From Caldilinea sp. CFX5 (lineage in GTDB: Bacteria > Chloroflexota > Anaerolineae > Caldilineales > Caldilineaceae): a stretch of 64,000 nucleotides of DNA. How positions within the stretch are numbered: the stretch's first letter is position 1; each line of letters opens with the position of its first letter. The notes beneath the pieces were generated by a model. That model searched no databases and was not told where the DNA came from. It was given only the letters and a program-made list of their open reading frames with translations. Below are positions 8,116 through 16,849 of this stretch, one piece after another. The stretch spans positions 1 through 64,000 of the forward strand of contig QWII01000025.1 in assembly GCA_021405325.1 (NCBI GenBank), given 5' to 3'. Position numbers and translations under genes: made by a program.

Positions 8116-8934
8116 ATGCTAACGTTACAAAACAACCAACTGACCGTTGAAATCCTCGACCCCGTCGCCGACCGTGCGCGCTTTGGCGTGCGCTACTGTA
8201 CTGGCGGTTATATCTTTCAGATTCATGACGCCAACCACGGCCCCCTGCTCTCCGGGCCGACTTATCCCGCTAGCTTTAACTGGTTTGACGGCCAGGGCAT
8301 CCCCGATGCTTTTAACCTGTCGCCGCTGAAAACGAGCGAGAGCGAACCGGTGGCGCTGATCCTGGGCATCGGCCGCTGTGATCTCACCGCCAAAACCATC
8401 GAGGAGTTCTGCCAATGGCAAGTCAGCCAGCGTGACAATGCGCTTCACTTCACGACCCAACAAAGCTTTGACGAGTGGAGCGTGACGCTGAAACGCACGG
8501 TAACGCTGCTGAACCGCACGGTACGTTCGGACACAACCGTGCATTGTACAGGGCGCCGACCTATACCGGTACGCTGGTTTCCCCACCCCTTCTTTCCGCA
8601 ATTGCCGGCGGGCAATGACGAGTTGCTGAAACTCAACATCCCCGTTAGCTTTCCCGAAAGCCCGGCTTATATGCAGGCGGCGAATGGTTTTATCAACCGC
8701 AAGGGCTGGCCGTGGACCGCCGGCTACTTCCAGGGGCTGGATCACAATGCCGCCAGCAATCTGATCATCATTCAGCGCCACCCACAACTGGGGCAACTGA
8801 CCGCCACCTGTAGCTATGCACCTGATTTCTTCCCGATTTGGGGCAACCAGCATACGTTTTCCTGGGAGCCATACTTGGAGCGTACAGTCGCTAGTGGTCA
8901 ACAAGTAAGTTGGCGGATCGACTACGACTTCTAA
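8116..8934 (+). CDS. Aldose 1-epimerase-like (galactose mutarotase superfamily) protein
   Basis: The 272-residue protein is strand-rich. It contains the conserved turn WFPHPFFPQL near residues 154-163, where mutarotase-fold enzymes place a catalytic histidine, and an acidic residue near the C-terminus (WRIDYDF). The family interconverts sugar anomers or binds sugars. The substrate is unknown, and catalytic competence is inference. The ribosome-binding site is weak. The gene converges on a ureohydrolase gene, and a 15-bp hairpin (8961-8993) lies between them. Confidence 0.6.
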   Translation: MLTLQNNQLTVEILDPVADRARFGVRYCTGGYIFQIHDANHGPLLSGPTYPASFNWFDGQGIPDAFNLSPLKTSESEPVALILGIGRCDLTAKTIEEFCQWQVSQRDNALHFTTQQSFDEWSVTLKRTVTLLNRTVRSDTTVHCTGRRPIPVRWFPHPFFPQLPAGNDELLKLNIPVSFPESPAYMQAANGFINRKGWPWTAGYFQGLDHNAASNLIIIQRHPQLGQLTATCSYAPDFFPIWGNQHTFSWEPYLERTVASGQQVSWRIDYDF

Positions 8935-8960
8935 AGCAAAGAGGAGTCACGCAGTTGCGC

Positions 8961-8993
8961 AGAAGTTCGACTTTTGATAAAAGTCGAACTTCT
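8961..8993. repeat. AGAAGTTCGACTT hairpin, copy 1
   Basis: Perfect 15-bp arms enclose a three-base loop between convergent genes, where it could terminate transcription both ways. The same arm sequence recurs at 41173-41205. Just upstream, around 8942-8956, a degenerate match to the TTACGCA-type repeat end is also present. Confidence 0.7.
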
Positions 8994-9024
8994 CTGGCCG
9001 CCACACTTCGTGCAAAATGACAGG

Positions 9025-9990
9025 CTAGGCTGACGAACGCGCCGCTTTTCGGCACGCCACCAACGAGATAAATTCATAGACCAGATTGGCGGCCAGCAGA
9101 CAGGTTGTCCCACCCACATCATAGGGGGGCATTACCTCAACCAGATCAAAGCCGACAAAGTTGACCCCTACCAGCCCACGCACCAATTGTTGGCTCTGTG
9201 CGCTGGTAAAGCCGCCTACCTCCGGCGTTCCCGTGCCGGGGGCGAAGGTCGGATCGACAAAATCAATGTCAAAGGAGAGATAGGCCGGCCCCGCGCCCAC
9301 CCGTGCGCGCACGCGGCGGATCGCTTCCGCCATGCCGATCTGGTGCAGTTCCGGCCCATCAATGAGCAACATTCCTGCCGCGGTCGTCATGTTATAATCG
9401 TCCGGGCCATAGAGCGGACCGCGTAGCCCCACTTGGCTCGACCGTGCTGTGTCGATCAAGCCCTCTTCCAGCGCCCGGCGAAAGGGAGTGCCATGCGTAT
9501 CCTTGCCGCCAAAGTAGCCATGCCACAGGTCGCTATGCGAATCAAAATGCACCAGCGCCAGCGGCCCATGCACCTGCGCCGCCGCCCGTAGCAAGGGTAA
9601 CGAAACCGAATGGTCGCCCCCCAGGAAGATTGGTGTCGCCCCACTCTGAAAGAGCGTCAGCGCGCCCGCGGTGATCAACCCATGTGATTCGGGCAGGTAG
9701 CCGGGGATGGTCGAAAAATCGCCATAGTCCACCCCAGAGCAGTGGTCAAAAATATTGACCTGCAGCGCCGGGTTATACGGCCGCAGCAGCACCGATTGGT
9801 CGCGAATCCCTGCCGGCCCAAAGCGCGCGCCGACGCGATAAGTGCCGCCGGTGTCAAAGGGCACGCCGACAATGGCAAAATCGACGCCGGTCAGATCCGT
9901 GACATGGGGCAGCCGCATAAAGGTGCGAATCCCCGAATAGCGGGGGTAGACCATGGCGTCAAGTGGTTGATAGTGCGGTTTGGTTGACAT
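9025..9990 (-). CDS. speB: Agmatinase / arginase-family ureohydrolase
   Basis: This 321-residue enzyme carries all the binuclear Mn signatures of the ureohydrolase superfamily: GGDHS (124-128), DSHSD (150-154, usually DAHxD) and SFDIDFVDP (239-247). The family hydrolyses guanidino compounds to urea and an amine; agmatinase makes putrescine, but guanidinobutyrase or related activities cannot be excluded from motifs alone. It acts in the cytosol. It lies between a convergent epimerase-like gene and, upstream, a cluster of GGCGAGTCCGTGACTCGCC repeats. No polyamine gene neighbours it. Confidence 0.88.
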   Translation of the reverse strand: MSTKPHYQPLDAMVYPRYSGIRTFMRLPHVTDLTGVDFAIVGVPFDTGGTYRVGARFGPAGIRDQSVLLRPYNPALQVNIFDHCSGVDYGDFSTIPGYLPESHGLITAGALTLFQSGATPIFLGGDHSVSLPLLRAAAQVHGPLALVHFDSHSDLWHGYFGGKDTHGTPFRRALEEGLIDTARSSQVGLRGPLYGPDDYNMTTAAGMLLIDGPELHQIGMAEAIRRVRARVGAGPAYLSFDIDFVDPTFAPGTGTPEVGGFTSAQSQQLVRGLVGVNFVGFDLVEVMPPYDVGGTTCLLAANLVYEFISLVACRKAARSSA

Positions 9991-10021
9991 CGTAACCTCA
10001 GTAAGGTATCAAACTGCTCCT

Positions 10022-10112
10022 GGCGAGTCCGTGACTCGCCCCCACAACCAGGCAAAGCTGCTCCTGGCGAGTCCGTGACTCGCCCTGGGCTGGGGCGAGT
10101 CACGGACTCGCC
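10022..10112. repeat. Cluster of three GGCGAGTCCGTGACTCGCC palindromes
   Basis: The 19-bp palindrome occurs at 10022-10040 and 10066-10084, and inverted at 10094-10112; the second and third copies form a larger hairpin. A variant (GGCCAGTCCGTGACTGGC) sits in a larger hairpin at 60132-60169. Compensating base changes keep the arms complementary, so structure is conserved across copies. Confidence 0.75.
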
Positions 10113-10152
10113 AAGAGCGGAGTGGTCATTGTGGGCGCCTACCAGCGATGGG

Positions 10153-11127
10153 TCAGGCGTTGCGCCACCGTTGCAAATTCTCCGCCATACGTGGTCCGGC
10201 CGGCAAGGCGCCGGGGACAAACGGCTCCCCCGTCACCAGCTCATAGGTGCGGATATAGCGTTGGGCCGCCGCCACCCGTAGCGCGTCGGGCATGGGAAAC
10301 GGCTCGCCTTCGCCCCGGTAGCCGTGGGCGGCATAGTAGAGGCGGATAAACTCCTTGTCAAAATTCTCCGGCTCTTCCCCGCCGGCATGACGATCAGCAT
10401 AACTATTGGCAAGCCAGAAGCGGCTGGAATCGGGCGTGTGGACTTCGTCGATCAAGAACACTTGGCCATCTTCTGTCACGCCAAATTCATATTTGGTATC
10501 GACCAGAATCAAGCCGGCGCGTTGGGCAATGGCCTGGCCGCGCTGAAAGAGCGCAATGGCCGCCGCACAAATTTCCTCCCATTGGCGCGCCGGGACTAAG
10601 CCCATTGCCACCACTTCGGCGCTGGTGATCCGTTCATCATGGCCGCCGTCACTCGCCTTGGTTGTCGGTGTAATAATCGGCGTCGGCAAGGGGTCATTTT
10701 TGTGCAAGCCATCGGGAAAGTCAATGCCATAAATCGTACGCTCGCCTTGGCTGTAGCGATACCAGAGCGCCGTCGAAGTGACGCCGGTGATATAGCCGCG
10801 CACAACCACTTCGACGGGCAGCGGTTGACAGCGGCGGGCAACGGTCACATTCGGGTCGGGCACAGCGAGCAAATGGTTCGGAAGAATGTCCTGGGTTTGG
10901 CGAAACCAGAATGCGGCCAGTTGATTGAGCACCTGTCCTTTGTAGGGCACCGCTCCCAAAATGCGATCAAAGGCGGAGAGGCGGTCGGTCGTCACCAAGA
11001 ACAAGCGCCCGGCTTGCTCATAAATATCACGCACCTTCCCGCTCCGCTTGGGGCCAAGAAAAGCGAGATCGGTGGTCGTCAGCGTCATTGCCAGTGCGGC
11101 TTGCAGTTGTTCTTCGGTCAGCATCAC
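10153..11127 (-). CDS. purC: Phosphoribosylaminoimidazole-succinocarboxamide (SAICAR) synthase
   Basis: The protein has 324 residues, the longer PurC form. It contains GPKRSGKVRDIYE (nucleotide-binding loop), TTDRLSAFDRILG, VVVRGYITG, LVDTKYEFGV and IDEVHTPDSSRFW, all hallmark SAICAR synthase motifs. It joins aspartate to CAIR with ATP in purine synthesis. The gene stands alone here; no other pur gene is in the window. A palindromic element (11144-11256) lies directly upstream, only 16 bases before the start codon, so it may affect the transcript leader. Confidence 0.96.
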   Translation of the reverse strand: MMLTEEQLQAALAMTLTTTDLAFLGPKRSGKVRDIYEQAGRLFLVTTDRLSAFDRILGAVPYKGQVLNQLAAFWFRQTQDILPNHLLAVPDPNVTVARRCQPLPVEVVVRGYITGVTSTALWYRYSQGERTIYGIDFPDGLHKNDPLPTPIITPTTKASDGGHDERITSAEVVAMGLVPARQWEEICAAAIALFQRGQAIAQRAGLILVDTKYEFGVTEDGQVFLIDEVHTPDSSRFWLANSYADRHAGGEEPENFDKEFIRLYYAAHGYRGEGEPFPMPDALRVAAAQRYIRTYELVTGEPFVPGALPAGPRMAENLQRWRNA

Positions 11128-11143
11128 AGATTCCTTATTTGTC

Positions 11144-11256
11144 AGGACTTACGCAAGACGCCGGGCACCCAGCGGGTTCCCGCGCCATCCTGGCGGCAAG
11201 AGGCGTGCCGCCAGGATGGCGGCGTTCCCAGGAAAGATTCGTCTTGCGCAAGTCCT
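11144..11256. mobile_element. 113-bp MITE-like palindromic element
   Basis: Terminal inverted repeats of 17 bp (11144-11160 and 11240-11256) match at 16 positions, and the inside holds a second long palindrome built on TGCCGCCAGGATGGCGG. The left end is identical to the solitary end at 2580. The interior resembles that of the element at 32929. It is non-coding and lies in the purC leader region. Confidence 0.8.
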
Positions 11257-11435
11257 ATTTGTTACGAAAACAATTCATTGCCTCTCATCTTACCGGATCA
11301 CCACCTGATTAACAACTTTACCTACAAGTCTTCGCGCGCGTAATTACCTGAAATCTTTGACCAGTTTGGGCATCCCGCCAAGTTGAGGTACAATGCCATC
11401 CAGCAATTTAACCCGACAACGAGACAAAATCCACT

Positions 11436-13295
11436 ATGGCACAACCTGATCTGCGCGTTGACAGTCTGGTTCTTTACAAGAATCGACCGGCGCGCATAAC
11501 CACAACTGGCGACAAAAAAATCGATATTCAAACTGAAGCCGGCCCTGTAAGTGTGCGCCCTAAGGATGTCACCTTGCTGCACCCCGGCCCGCTGCGCTCC
11601 TTTAGTGAATTGCGCCCGCTCCAGGGGGAGGTGATGGCGGCCTGGGAATTGTTGGCCGGCGCGCTCACCGCGGTGGCGGAGCTGGCCGAACTGGCCTTTG
11701 GCAGCTATACGCCACAGAGCGCCTGGGCCGCCTGGCAACTGGTGGAGGATGGCCTCTACTTCAGCGGCGCGCCGGACACCATCACTGTTCACGATGCGGC
11801 CAAAGTGGCCGCCATCCAGGCCCACCGCGACGCCAAAGCCGCGGAGGAGCGCGCCTGGCAAGCCTTCCTGGCGCGCATGAAAGCGCATACCTATGCCCCT
11901 GAAGACGAACGTTACCTGGGCGATGTTGTTGCCGTAGCTCTGGAACAGCGGGAGCAGAGCCGGGTGCTCCGCGCCTTGGGACAGAGTGAAAACCGGGAGC
12001 AAGCCCACACCCTGCTCCTCAACATCGGCTATTGGGCGGAGACCTTCAATCCCTATCCCCAGCGGCTAGGCGTGCCGACCACACAACCCATGCTTGACTT
12101 ACCCGCGCTACCGGATGAACCCCGGCGCGATCTCACCCATCTCCCTGCCTTTGCCATTGATGACACCGACGCCACCGACCCCGACGACGCCATCAGTTGG
12201 GAGAATGGTCGCCTTTGGGTGCATGTGGCCGATGTCGCGGCGCTGGTGCCGCCCGGCAGCCCGGTGGACGAAGAGGCGCGGGCGCGGGGCGCCAACCTCT
12301 ATCTGCCCGAAGGCACAATTCACATGCTCCCCATGGCAGCGACGGCGGCGTTAGGGCTGGGGCTGCAGGAAGTATCACCGGCGCTCTCCTTTGGCATTGA
12401 CTTTGCCGAGGATGGGGCCGTGGCGCAGGTGGCGATCATGCCCAGTTGGGTGCGCGTCACGCGGCTCACCTATGACGAAGCCGAGAGCCGGCTGGCGGAA
12501 GCGCCCTTTGCTCAGCTTTACGCCTTGGCGGAACGCGCCATCACCCGCCGCTGGGCTAGTGGCGCCATTGAGTTGGAATTACCCGAAGTGAAGGTGCGTA
12601 TCGTCGAGGGGCAGGTGGTGATCAAGCCGTTGCCTCCCTTGCGCAGCCGTACACTGGTGCGGGAAGCGATGTTGCTGACCGGTGAAGCCGTGGCGCGCTA
12701 TGCCCTCGACCACACGCTGCCGATCCCCTTTACGACCCAAGATGCCACCGACGAAGCACGCGCCCAAACGCCCAAGACGCTTTCCGACATGTTTGCCCTG
12801 CGCCGGTTGTTAAAGCCCAGTCAGCAGAAGAGTGCGCCCAGCCCCCATGCCGGATTGGGCATGGCCCTCTACTGCCAGGTCACCAGCCCGTTGCGCCGCT
12901 ACACCGATCTGTTGATTCATCAGCAACTGCGCGCCCATTTGCGGTGCGCAGCAGCCGGCAGTGATGCGCAACCAGCCGGCGCCAGCCCGCTAGATGCACA
13001 GATGGTGATGGAACGGTCCGCCGAGGCAAGCAACAGTGCGCGCCCGTTGCGGACGGTGGAACGGCTCTCGAATCAACACTGGAAGTTGGTCCATTTGCGG
13101 CGCAACCCGACATGGGCAGGCGAGGGGATCGTCGTCGAAAAGAATGGCGCCCGTAATCTCGTCCTCCTCCCCGCATTGGACTTGGAGACTGAAATTTACG
13201 GGCGCCCGGATCTGGCGCTTGATAGCGTTCTCCCCCTGAGTGTCAGCGAAGTCAACCTGCCCCAGTTGGAAGCGCGCTTTCAGATTGTGCGGTGA
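11436..13295 (+). CDS. RNase II-family 3'-5' exoribonuclease (RNB domain)
   Basis: The protein has 619 residues. The N-terminus holds a small beta domain (residues 5-50), then a helical linker. The RNB catalytic domain begins near 235 with FAIDDTDATDPDDAI, which carries the four clustered aspartates that bind Mg. It continues through HVADVAALV and ends with SPLRRYTDLLIHQQL, the conserved RNA-clamp region. A short C-terminal S1-like segment follows. It should degrade single-stranded RNA processively in the cytosol. The length fits RNase II better than RNase R, which is usually above 700 residues. It converges on a large surface-protein gene, with a GC hairpin between them. Confidence 0.92.
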   Translation: MAQPDLRVDSLVLYKNRPARITTTGDKKIDIQTEAGPVSVRPKDVTLLHPGPLRSFSELRPLQGEVMAAWELLAGALTAVAELAELAFGSYTPQSAWAAWQLVEDGLYFSGAPDTITVHDAAKVAAIQAHRDAKAAEERAWQAFLARMKAHTYAPEDERYLGDVVAVALEQREQSRVLRALGQSENREQAHTLLLNIGYWAETFNPYPQRLGVPTTQPMLDLPALPDEPRRDLTHLPAFAIDDTDATDPDDAISWENGRLWVHVADVAALVPPGSPVDEEARARGANLYLPEGTIHMLPMAATAALGLGLQEVSPALSFGIDFAEDGAVAQVAIMPSWVRVTRLTYDEAESRLAEAPFAQLYALAERAITRRWASGAIELELPEVKVRIVEGQVVIKPLPPLRSRTLVREAMLLTGEAVARYALDHTLPIPFTTQDATDEARAQTPKTLSDMFALRRLLKPSQQKSAPSPHAGLGMALYCQVTSPLRRYTDLLIHQQLRAHLRCAAAGSDAQPAGASPLDAQMVMERSAEASNSARPLRTVERLSNQHWKLVHLRRNPTWAGEGIVVEKNGARNLVLLPALDLETEIYGRPDLALDSVLPLSVSEVNLPQLEARFQIVR

Positions 13296-13298
13296 TTT

Positions 13299-13328
13299 GT
13301 AGGGGCGCCCGCAAGGGGACGCCCCTAC
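13299..13328. terminator. GC hairpin between convergent genes
   Basis: GTAGGGGCG and CGCCCCTAC form a 9-bp stem immediately after the RNase gene and just before the end of the opposite-strand surface-protein gene. There is no long T-tract, so termination is likely but not certain. Confidence 0.5.
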
Positions 13329-13331
13329 GGT

Positions 13332-16172
13332 TTACTTCGTCCGAATTAGCGGTAGGAAGGAGCGAATCGCGCCCGGTTCCCGATCTGGTTCCAGACCGGT
13401 GCCGGTTTGGAAGATCCCGGCGTCCCAGCGTAGATCGGTGACAAAGCTGGGCAGCGTAAAGACGGCGGTGCGCTTGGTGTTCGGGTCGATGTCGCTATCT
13501 TTCTCATCGTCCGCCGTGGCGTTTTGCGGGCTAACCGTGAAGTTGGGCGGAATGACAAATTCAATGTAGTAGTTGCCCGGATCAACACCAGAGAAGAGAT
13601 ATTTGCCGTTGGAAGCGGTTTGCGTCTCTCTAACCAGCGTGTTGGTATCGGCATTGAAGAGCCGCACCGTCACACCAGGGAAGCCATTCTCGCCCGCATC
13701 CTGAATCCCATTCTTGTTGAGATCAAACCAGACAAAATCGCCAACGTTGGCCGAAGCGGTAGACGAGAGACCCACCAGACCAGCATCCCAACTCAGGTCC
13801 GCCTCGCCGGAGGTGAGAACAAAGGGATCGGTCTTCTGCGCTTCGCCGCGCGGATCGGTGATGTTGGGGTCAGAAATTGGATCGCTGTCGATCTCATCAT
13901 TATTACCCACGTTCGGCAGTGTCCAGACACCTTCGGGGAAGGGATTGATAAAGACGATGTAATAGGTGCCCGGCGGCAGGTCGGTAAAGAGATATTTGCC
14001 GCCATTACTGGTCACAGTCTCGCTGATCAAGGTGTTGGTCGTGGCGTCATAGAGTTGCACAATGATGCCGTCGATACCGATTTCCCCTGAATCTTGGATG
14101 CCATTCCCCCCCTCGATCTCGGCAGGCGTTGTGCCATCGGGGTCAATATCGCCAAAGACAAGGTTGCCGACCGAAGCCGGTTTGTAACCGAGGTAATGGC
14201 TCGGATCCTTGCTGGTGACCGGCGGGCCGACCGGCGGCGTCCCAACCACTGTGCCCATGTTCGCATACTGCCCTTCCACCGCCACGCCGGCGCCGGTGCA
14301 GGTCATGCTCTCCTGCGGCAGGAGGACGGTCTTGGGACAGGTGACCACCACCCCTTTGTCGTCAGTGACGTTGACCTGGGCGAGGGTGACATTGCCGGTA
14401 TTGGTCACAATATAGGTCCAGGTGACGGCGCCGCCAATCGGGATCTTTGGCCCGGTGGGGGTGTCGGCATCTTCGCCATTGGTATACTTCTTGATCACAA
14501 TGGCCGGCGCGGCGCCAAAGTAGTGGCTCGGATCGGTGCTGGTGACCGGCGGGCCGGACGGCGGAATACCGGTTACAGCGCCGATATTGGCATACTGACC
14601 AGCCACGGCTACCCCGGCGCCGGTGCAGGTCATGCTCTCCTGGGGTTGAAGGGTGGTCTTGGGACAGGTGACAGCCACCCCTTTGTCATCCGTCACCGTC
14701 ACCGGGTTCAGCGCCACATTGCCCGTATTGGTGACAATATAAGTCCACGTTACAGCGCCGCCCGGCGGAATGAAGGGGCCAGTGGGCGTGTCGGCGTCTT
14801 CACCGTTGGTGTATTTCTTGATCGCAATCGCCGGGCCGTTGCCAAAGTAGTGGCTGGGATTGGTGTCGGTGACCGTCTGGCGGGGGAAGACCACGCCGAT
14901 CTGGGTTATACCGGTGACACTACCGATATTGGCGTATTGGCCGACCTGGGCAACGCCGGTCGCCGTACAGGTCAGACTATCGCCGGGGCCGAGAATGGTT
15001 CCTGGCGGCGGGCAGTTGCTCAAACCGCCGGGGCCGATCAAACCAACTTTGTCATCGGTGAGGATGAGATCGGTCAAGGTAATAGAACCGGTGTTGGTGA
15101 TAATGTAAGTCCAGGTCACCTGGCTGCCGGGTGGCACAACCGGGCCGGTGGGTGTATCGGCATCTTCGCCATTGGTGTATTTGCGCAGGTTGATAAAGGC
15201 GGGTGCGGTTAAACAGGCCAGCGCTTCATAGTCCATGTGACCGACAGGGAAGGCGCCTACCCGCGTCGCCTGCGCCGTGGTCTTATCAAGAATAAAGAGT
15301 TGGTTCTTGTCATTGTTATCAGGCCCGTTGTCACCGGTGCTGCCATACAACTGACCATCATTAAAGAAGGACAACCCTTCAATGTCATCCACTACCTGGC
15401 CAGCCAACGCCGGGTTGGTCGGATAGGGGTTGGGATAGCGAAATTCGCCCACAGGTGTGGTGGCGCCGGTCTGTCGGTTGATGATCACCAAAACGCCGCC
15501 GGAGCCCCCGCTATTGGCTGCGCCATACATCACATCGTCCACTGGATCGATGGCAATATCATCCAAATCGGCCAGCGTCTGGCCATTGGAAACGGTGGGT
15601 TGAATTTCCACATAATCCTGACCGGCGCCGAAAGCATTGGCCACCAACGCGCCCGTAACCGGGTTGATCTGGAACAGCAGATCGGGCCGACTACCGCGCC
15701 GTTGCACCCCCCAGAGGATGTTATTACCCACATCATAGAACAACCCGTCGGCGTCACTCATGGTCACATTGCCTTGCGCCCCGTTCCCGGCGCCAATGGG
15801 TTGTGGCTTGGCCGTAAACACCCCGGTATTTAAATCAAGCGTGCCTAGTTGACCGCCGTTATTGGCGTAAAGCGTTCCCATTGGTCCAAAGGCAATCGCT
15901 TCAATCCCTTGGGTGCCGGTCAGGCCGATGACAGTGGTTTGGCCATTGGTTCGGTTCAGGCGAACCAAGGCATCCTGGGCATCGGCGTTACCGCCGCCGA
16001 GACTGCGCTCATCCGCCACGGCAAAACACTGTTGGGTAATATCATAGGGCGTAACCGGACTTTGGGCTTTGACCGATGATGCGCCAGCCAGGGCGGTCAG
16101 CAGGATGGTGCTGATAACAACGCCTAGCAGAACAATGATTCGATGATAACTCTTGCCAGACATTTTTGACAT
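13332..16172 (-). CDS. Secreted surface protein with DUF11-type repeats and two SdrD B-like domains
   Basis: The protein has 946 residues. I chose the ATG at 16172 because AGGAG lies seven bases upstream; other in-frame ATGs are at 16178 and 16163. A signal peptide (IIVLLGVVISTILLTALAGA, cut near VKA/QSP) is followed by a propeller-like region with repeated GTL and NP turns. Next come three DUF11-type repeats of about 110 residues, each with KYTNGEDADTPTGP and WTYIxTNTG, then two SdrD B-type Ca-binding domains (GNLVFGDIDPDG and GDFVWFDLNKNGIQD). The tail FLPLIRTK has no LPXTG. Short hydrophobic tails of this kind recur on secreted Chloroflexota proteins, which is recollection, not proof. It probably serves adhesion or the sheath. 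Confidence 0.88.
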   Translation of the reverse strand: MSKMSGKSYHRIIVLLGVVISTILLTALAGASSVKAQSPVTPYDITQQCFAVADERSLGGGNADAQDALVRLNRTNGQTTVIGLTGTQGIEAIAFGPMGTLYANNGGQLGTLDLNTGVFTAKPQPIGAGNGAQGNVTMSDADGLFYDVGNNILWGVQRRGSRPDLLFQINPVTGALVANAFGAGQDYVEIQPTVSNGQTLADLDDIAIDPVDDVMYGAANSGGSGGVLVIINRQTGATTPVGEFRYPNPYPTNPALAGQVVDDIEGLSFFNDGQLYGSTGDNGPDNNDKNQLFILDKTTAQATRVGAFPVGHMDYEALACLTAPAFINLRKYTNGEDADTPTGPVVPPGSQVTWTYIITNTGSITLTDLILTDDKVGLIGPGGLSNCPPPGTILGPGDSLTCTATGVAQVGQYANIGSVTGITQIGVVFPRQTVTDTNPSHYFGNGPAIAIKKYTNGEDADTPTGPFIPPGGAVTWTYIVTNTGNVALNPVTVTDDKGVAVTCPKTTLQPQESMTCTGAGVAVAGQYANIGAVTGIPPSGPPVTSTDPSHYFGAAPAIVIKKYTNGEDADTPTGPKIPIGGAVTWTYIVTNTGNVTLAQVNVTDDKGVVVTCPKTVLLPQESMTCTGAGVAVEGQYANMGTVVGTPPVGPPVTSKDPSHYLGYKPASVGNLVFGDIDPDGTTPAEIEGGNGIQDSGEIGIDGIIVQLYDATTNTLISETVTSNGGKYLFTDLPPGTYYIVFINPFPEGVWTLPNVGNNDEIDSDPISDPNITDPRGEAQKTDPFVLTSGEADLSWDAGLVGLSSTASANVGDFVWFDLNKNGIQDAGENGFPGVTVRLFNADTNTLVRETQTASNGKYLFSGVDPGNYYIEFVIPPNFTVSPQNATADDEKDSDIDPNTKRTAVFTLPSFVTDLRWDAGIFQTGTGLEPDREPGAIRSFLPLIRTK

Positions 16173-16787
16173 TAACATGCTCCTATCAGGTGGTAAGTAC
16201 AACATAACTGTACATTGCACTACATGATCGTATCCTGTGTACTGCAGATACGATCAAACACTATAGGGTTCGGCGAGCAGGCATGAATCAGTGCGGAAAG
16301 AGAGAGCAACAGCCAGTCAAACCCCGGAAAAACCTACACGATGAGAACCTATAAAAGAGAACCTATAAAAGAGAACCTATAAAAGAGAACCTATAAAAGA
16401 GAACCTATGAAATAAACGGAGGTTGCAATGATTTTTATAGATAATCGATTGATTTGTCTGTAATTCTTTGCACCGAGAAGCTACAGCAAAATCATGAGTC
16501 TCATTATAAAAAACTCTACCACAAAAGTTTTGCAGTAGAGCTACGATTATTTTACCTGACTCCTACATTCATCTCAATAGAAAGCAGTAGAAAATCCGCT
16601 AAATGTACTAGGAATATATCATAGTAGACGAATAAACGGTATGACTAAATGCTGACAATCTTGTCAACATATCGCCTTCCCAATAACAAAAGCGACGACT
16701 AAATGGTGTTCACTTCTAATCGCACGCATCGGAACTCGGCAGGGTAGCGCCAGAGGCAGCCTTGGCACGTACAGCTAACTTTAAAAT
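16173..16787. other. 615-bp AT-rich intergenic region without a gene
   Basis: No open frame with coding character is visible. The region carries five 14-bp tandem repeats (16343-16412) and otherwise AT-rich sequence. It should hold the promoter of the surface-protein gene (reading left) and ends at the terminator of the PEP synthase gene. Confidence 0.6.
16343..16412. repeat. Five tandem 14-bp repeats (GAGAACCTATAAAA)
   Basis: Four exact copies and a fifth with one change run head to tail for 70 bp, about 170 bp upstream of the surface-protein start. Each copy contains CTATAAAA. Short perfect arrays near a surface-protein gene can change length by slippage and alter expression; that role is inference. 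Confidence 0.9.
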
Positions 16788-16832
16788 AAAAAAAGGATGG
16801 TCGCCGGCCCTAACCGTGACCATCCTTTTTTT
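16788..16832 (-). terminator. Rho-independent terminator of PEP synthase
   Basis: The 15-bp arms AAAAAAAGGATGGTC and GACCATCCTTTTTTT face each other around a 15-base loop, 18 bp past the stop codon of the minus-strand gene. Read leftwards it ends in seven Ts. It is nearly symmetric and could work in both directions. Confidence 0.9.
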
Positions 16833-16849
16833 GATCCCTTTACAAAAAC

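Noticed and set aside
11322..12008. A 228-codon minus-strand open frame overlapping the RNase gene
   Set aside because: It is antisense to the N-terminal part of a clear RNase II-family protein and has no recognisable domain.
14094..15212. A 372-codon plus-strand frame within the surface-protein gene
   Set aside because: It reads as low-complexity Asp/Gly/Ala repeats complementary to the DUF11 repeats. Antisense open frames are expected in GC-rich repeated genes.
16788..16832. A possible small RNA gene ending at this hairpin
   Set aside because: The hairpin is placed just after ppsA and is fully explained as its terminator. No separate promoter was found.
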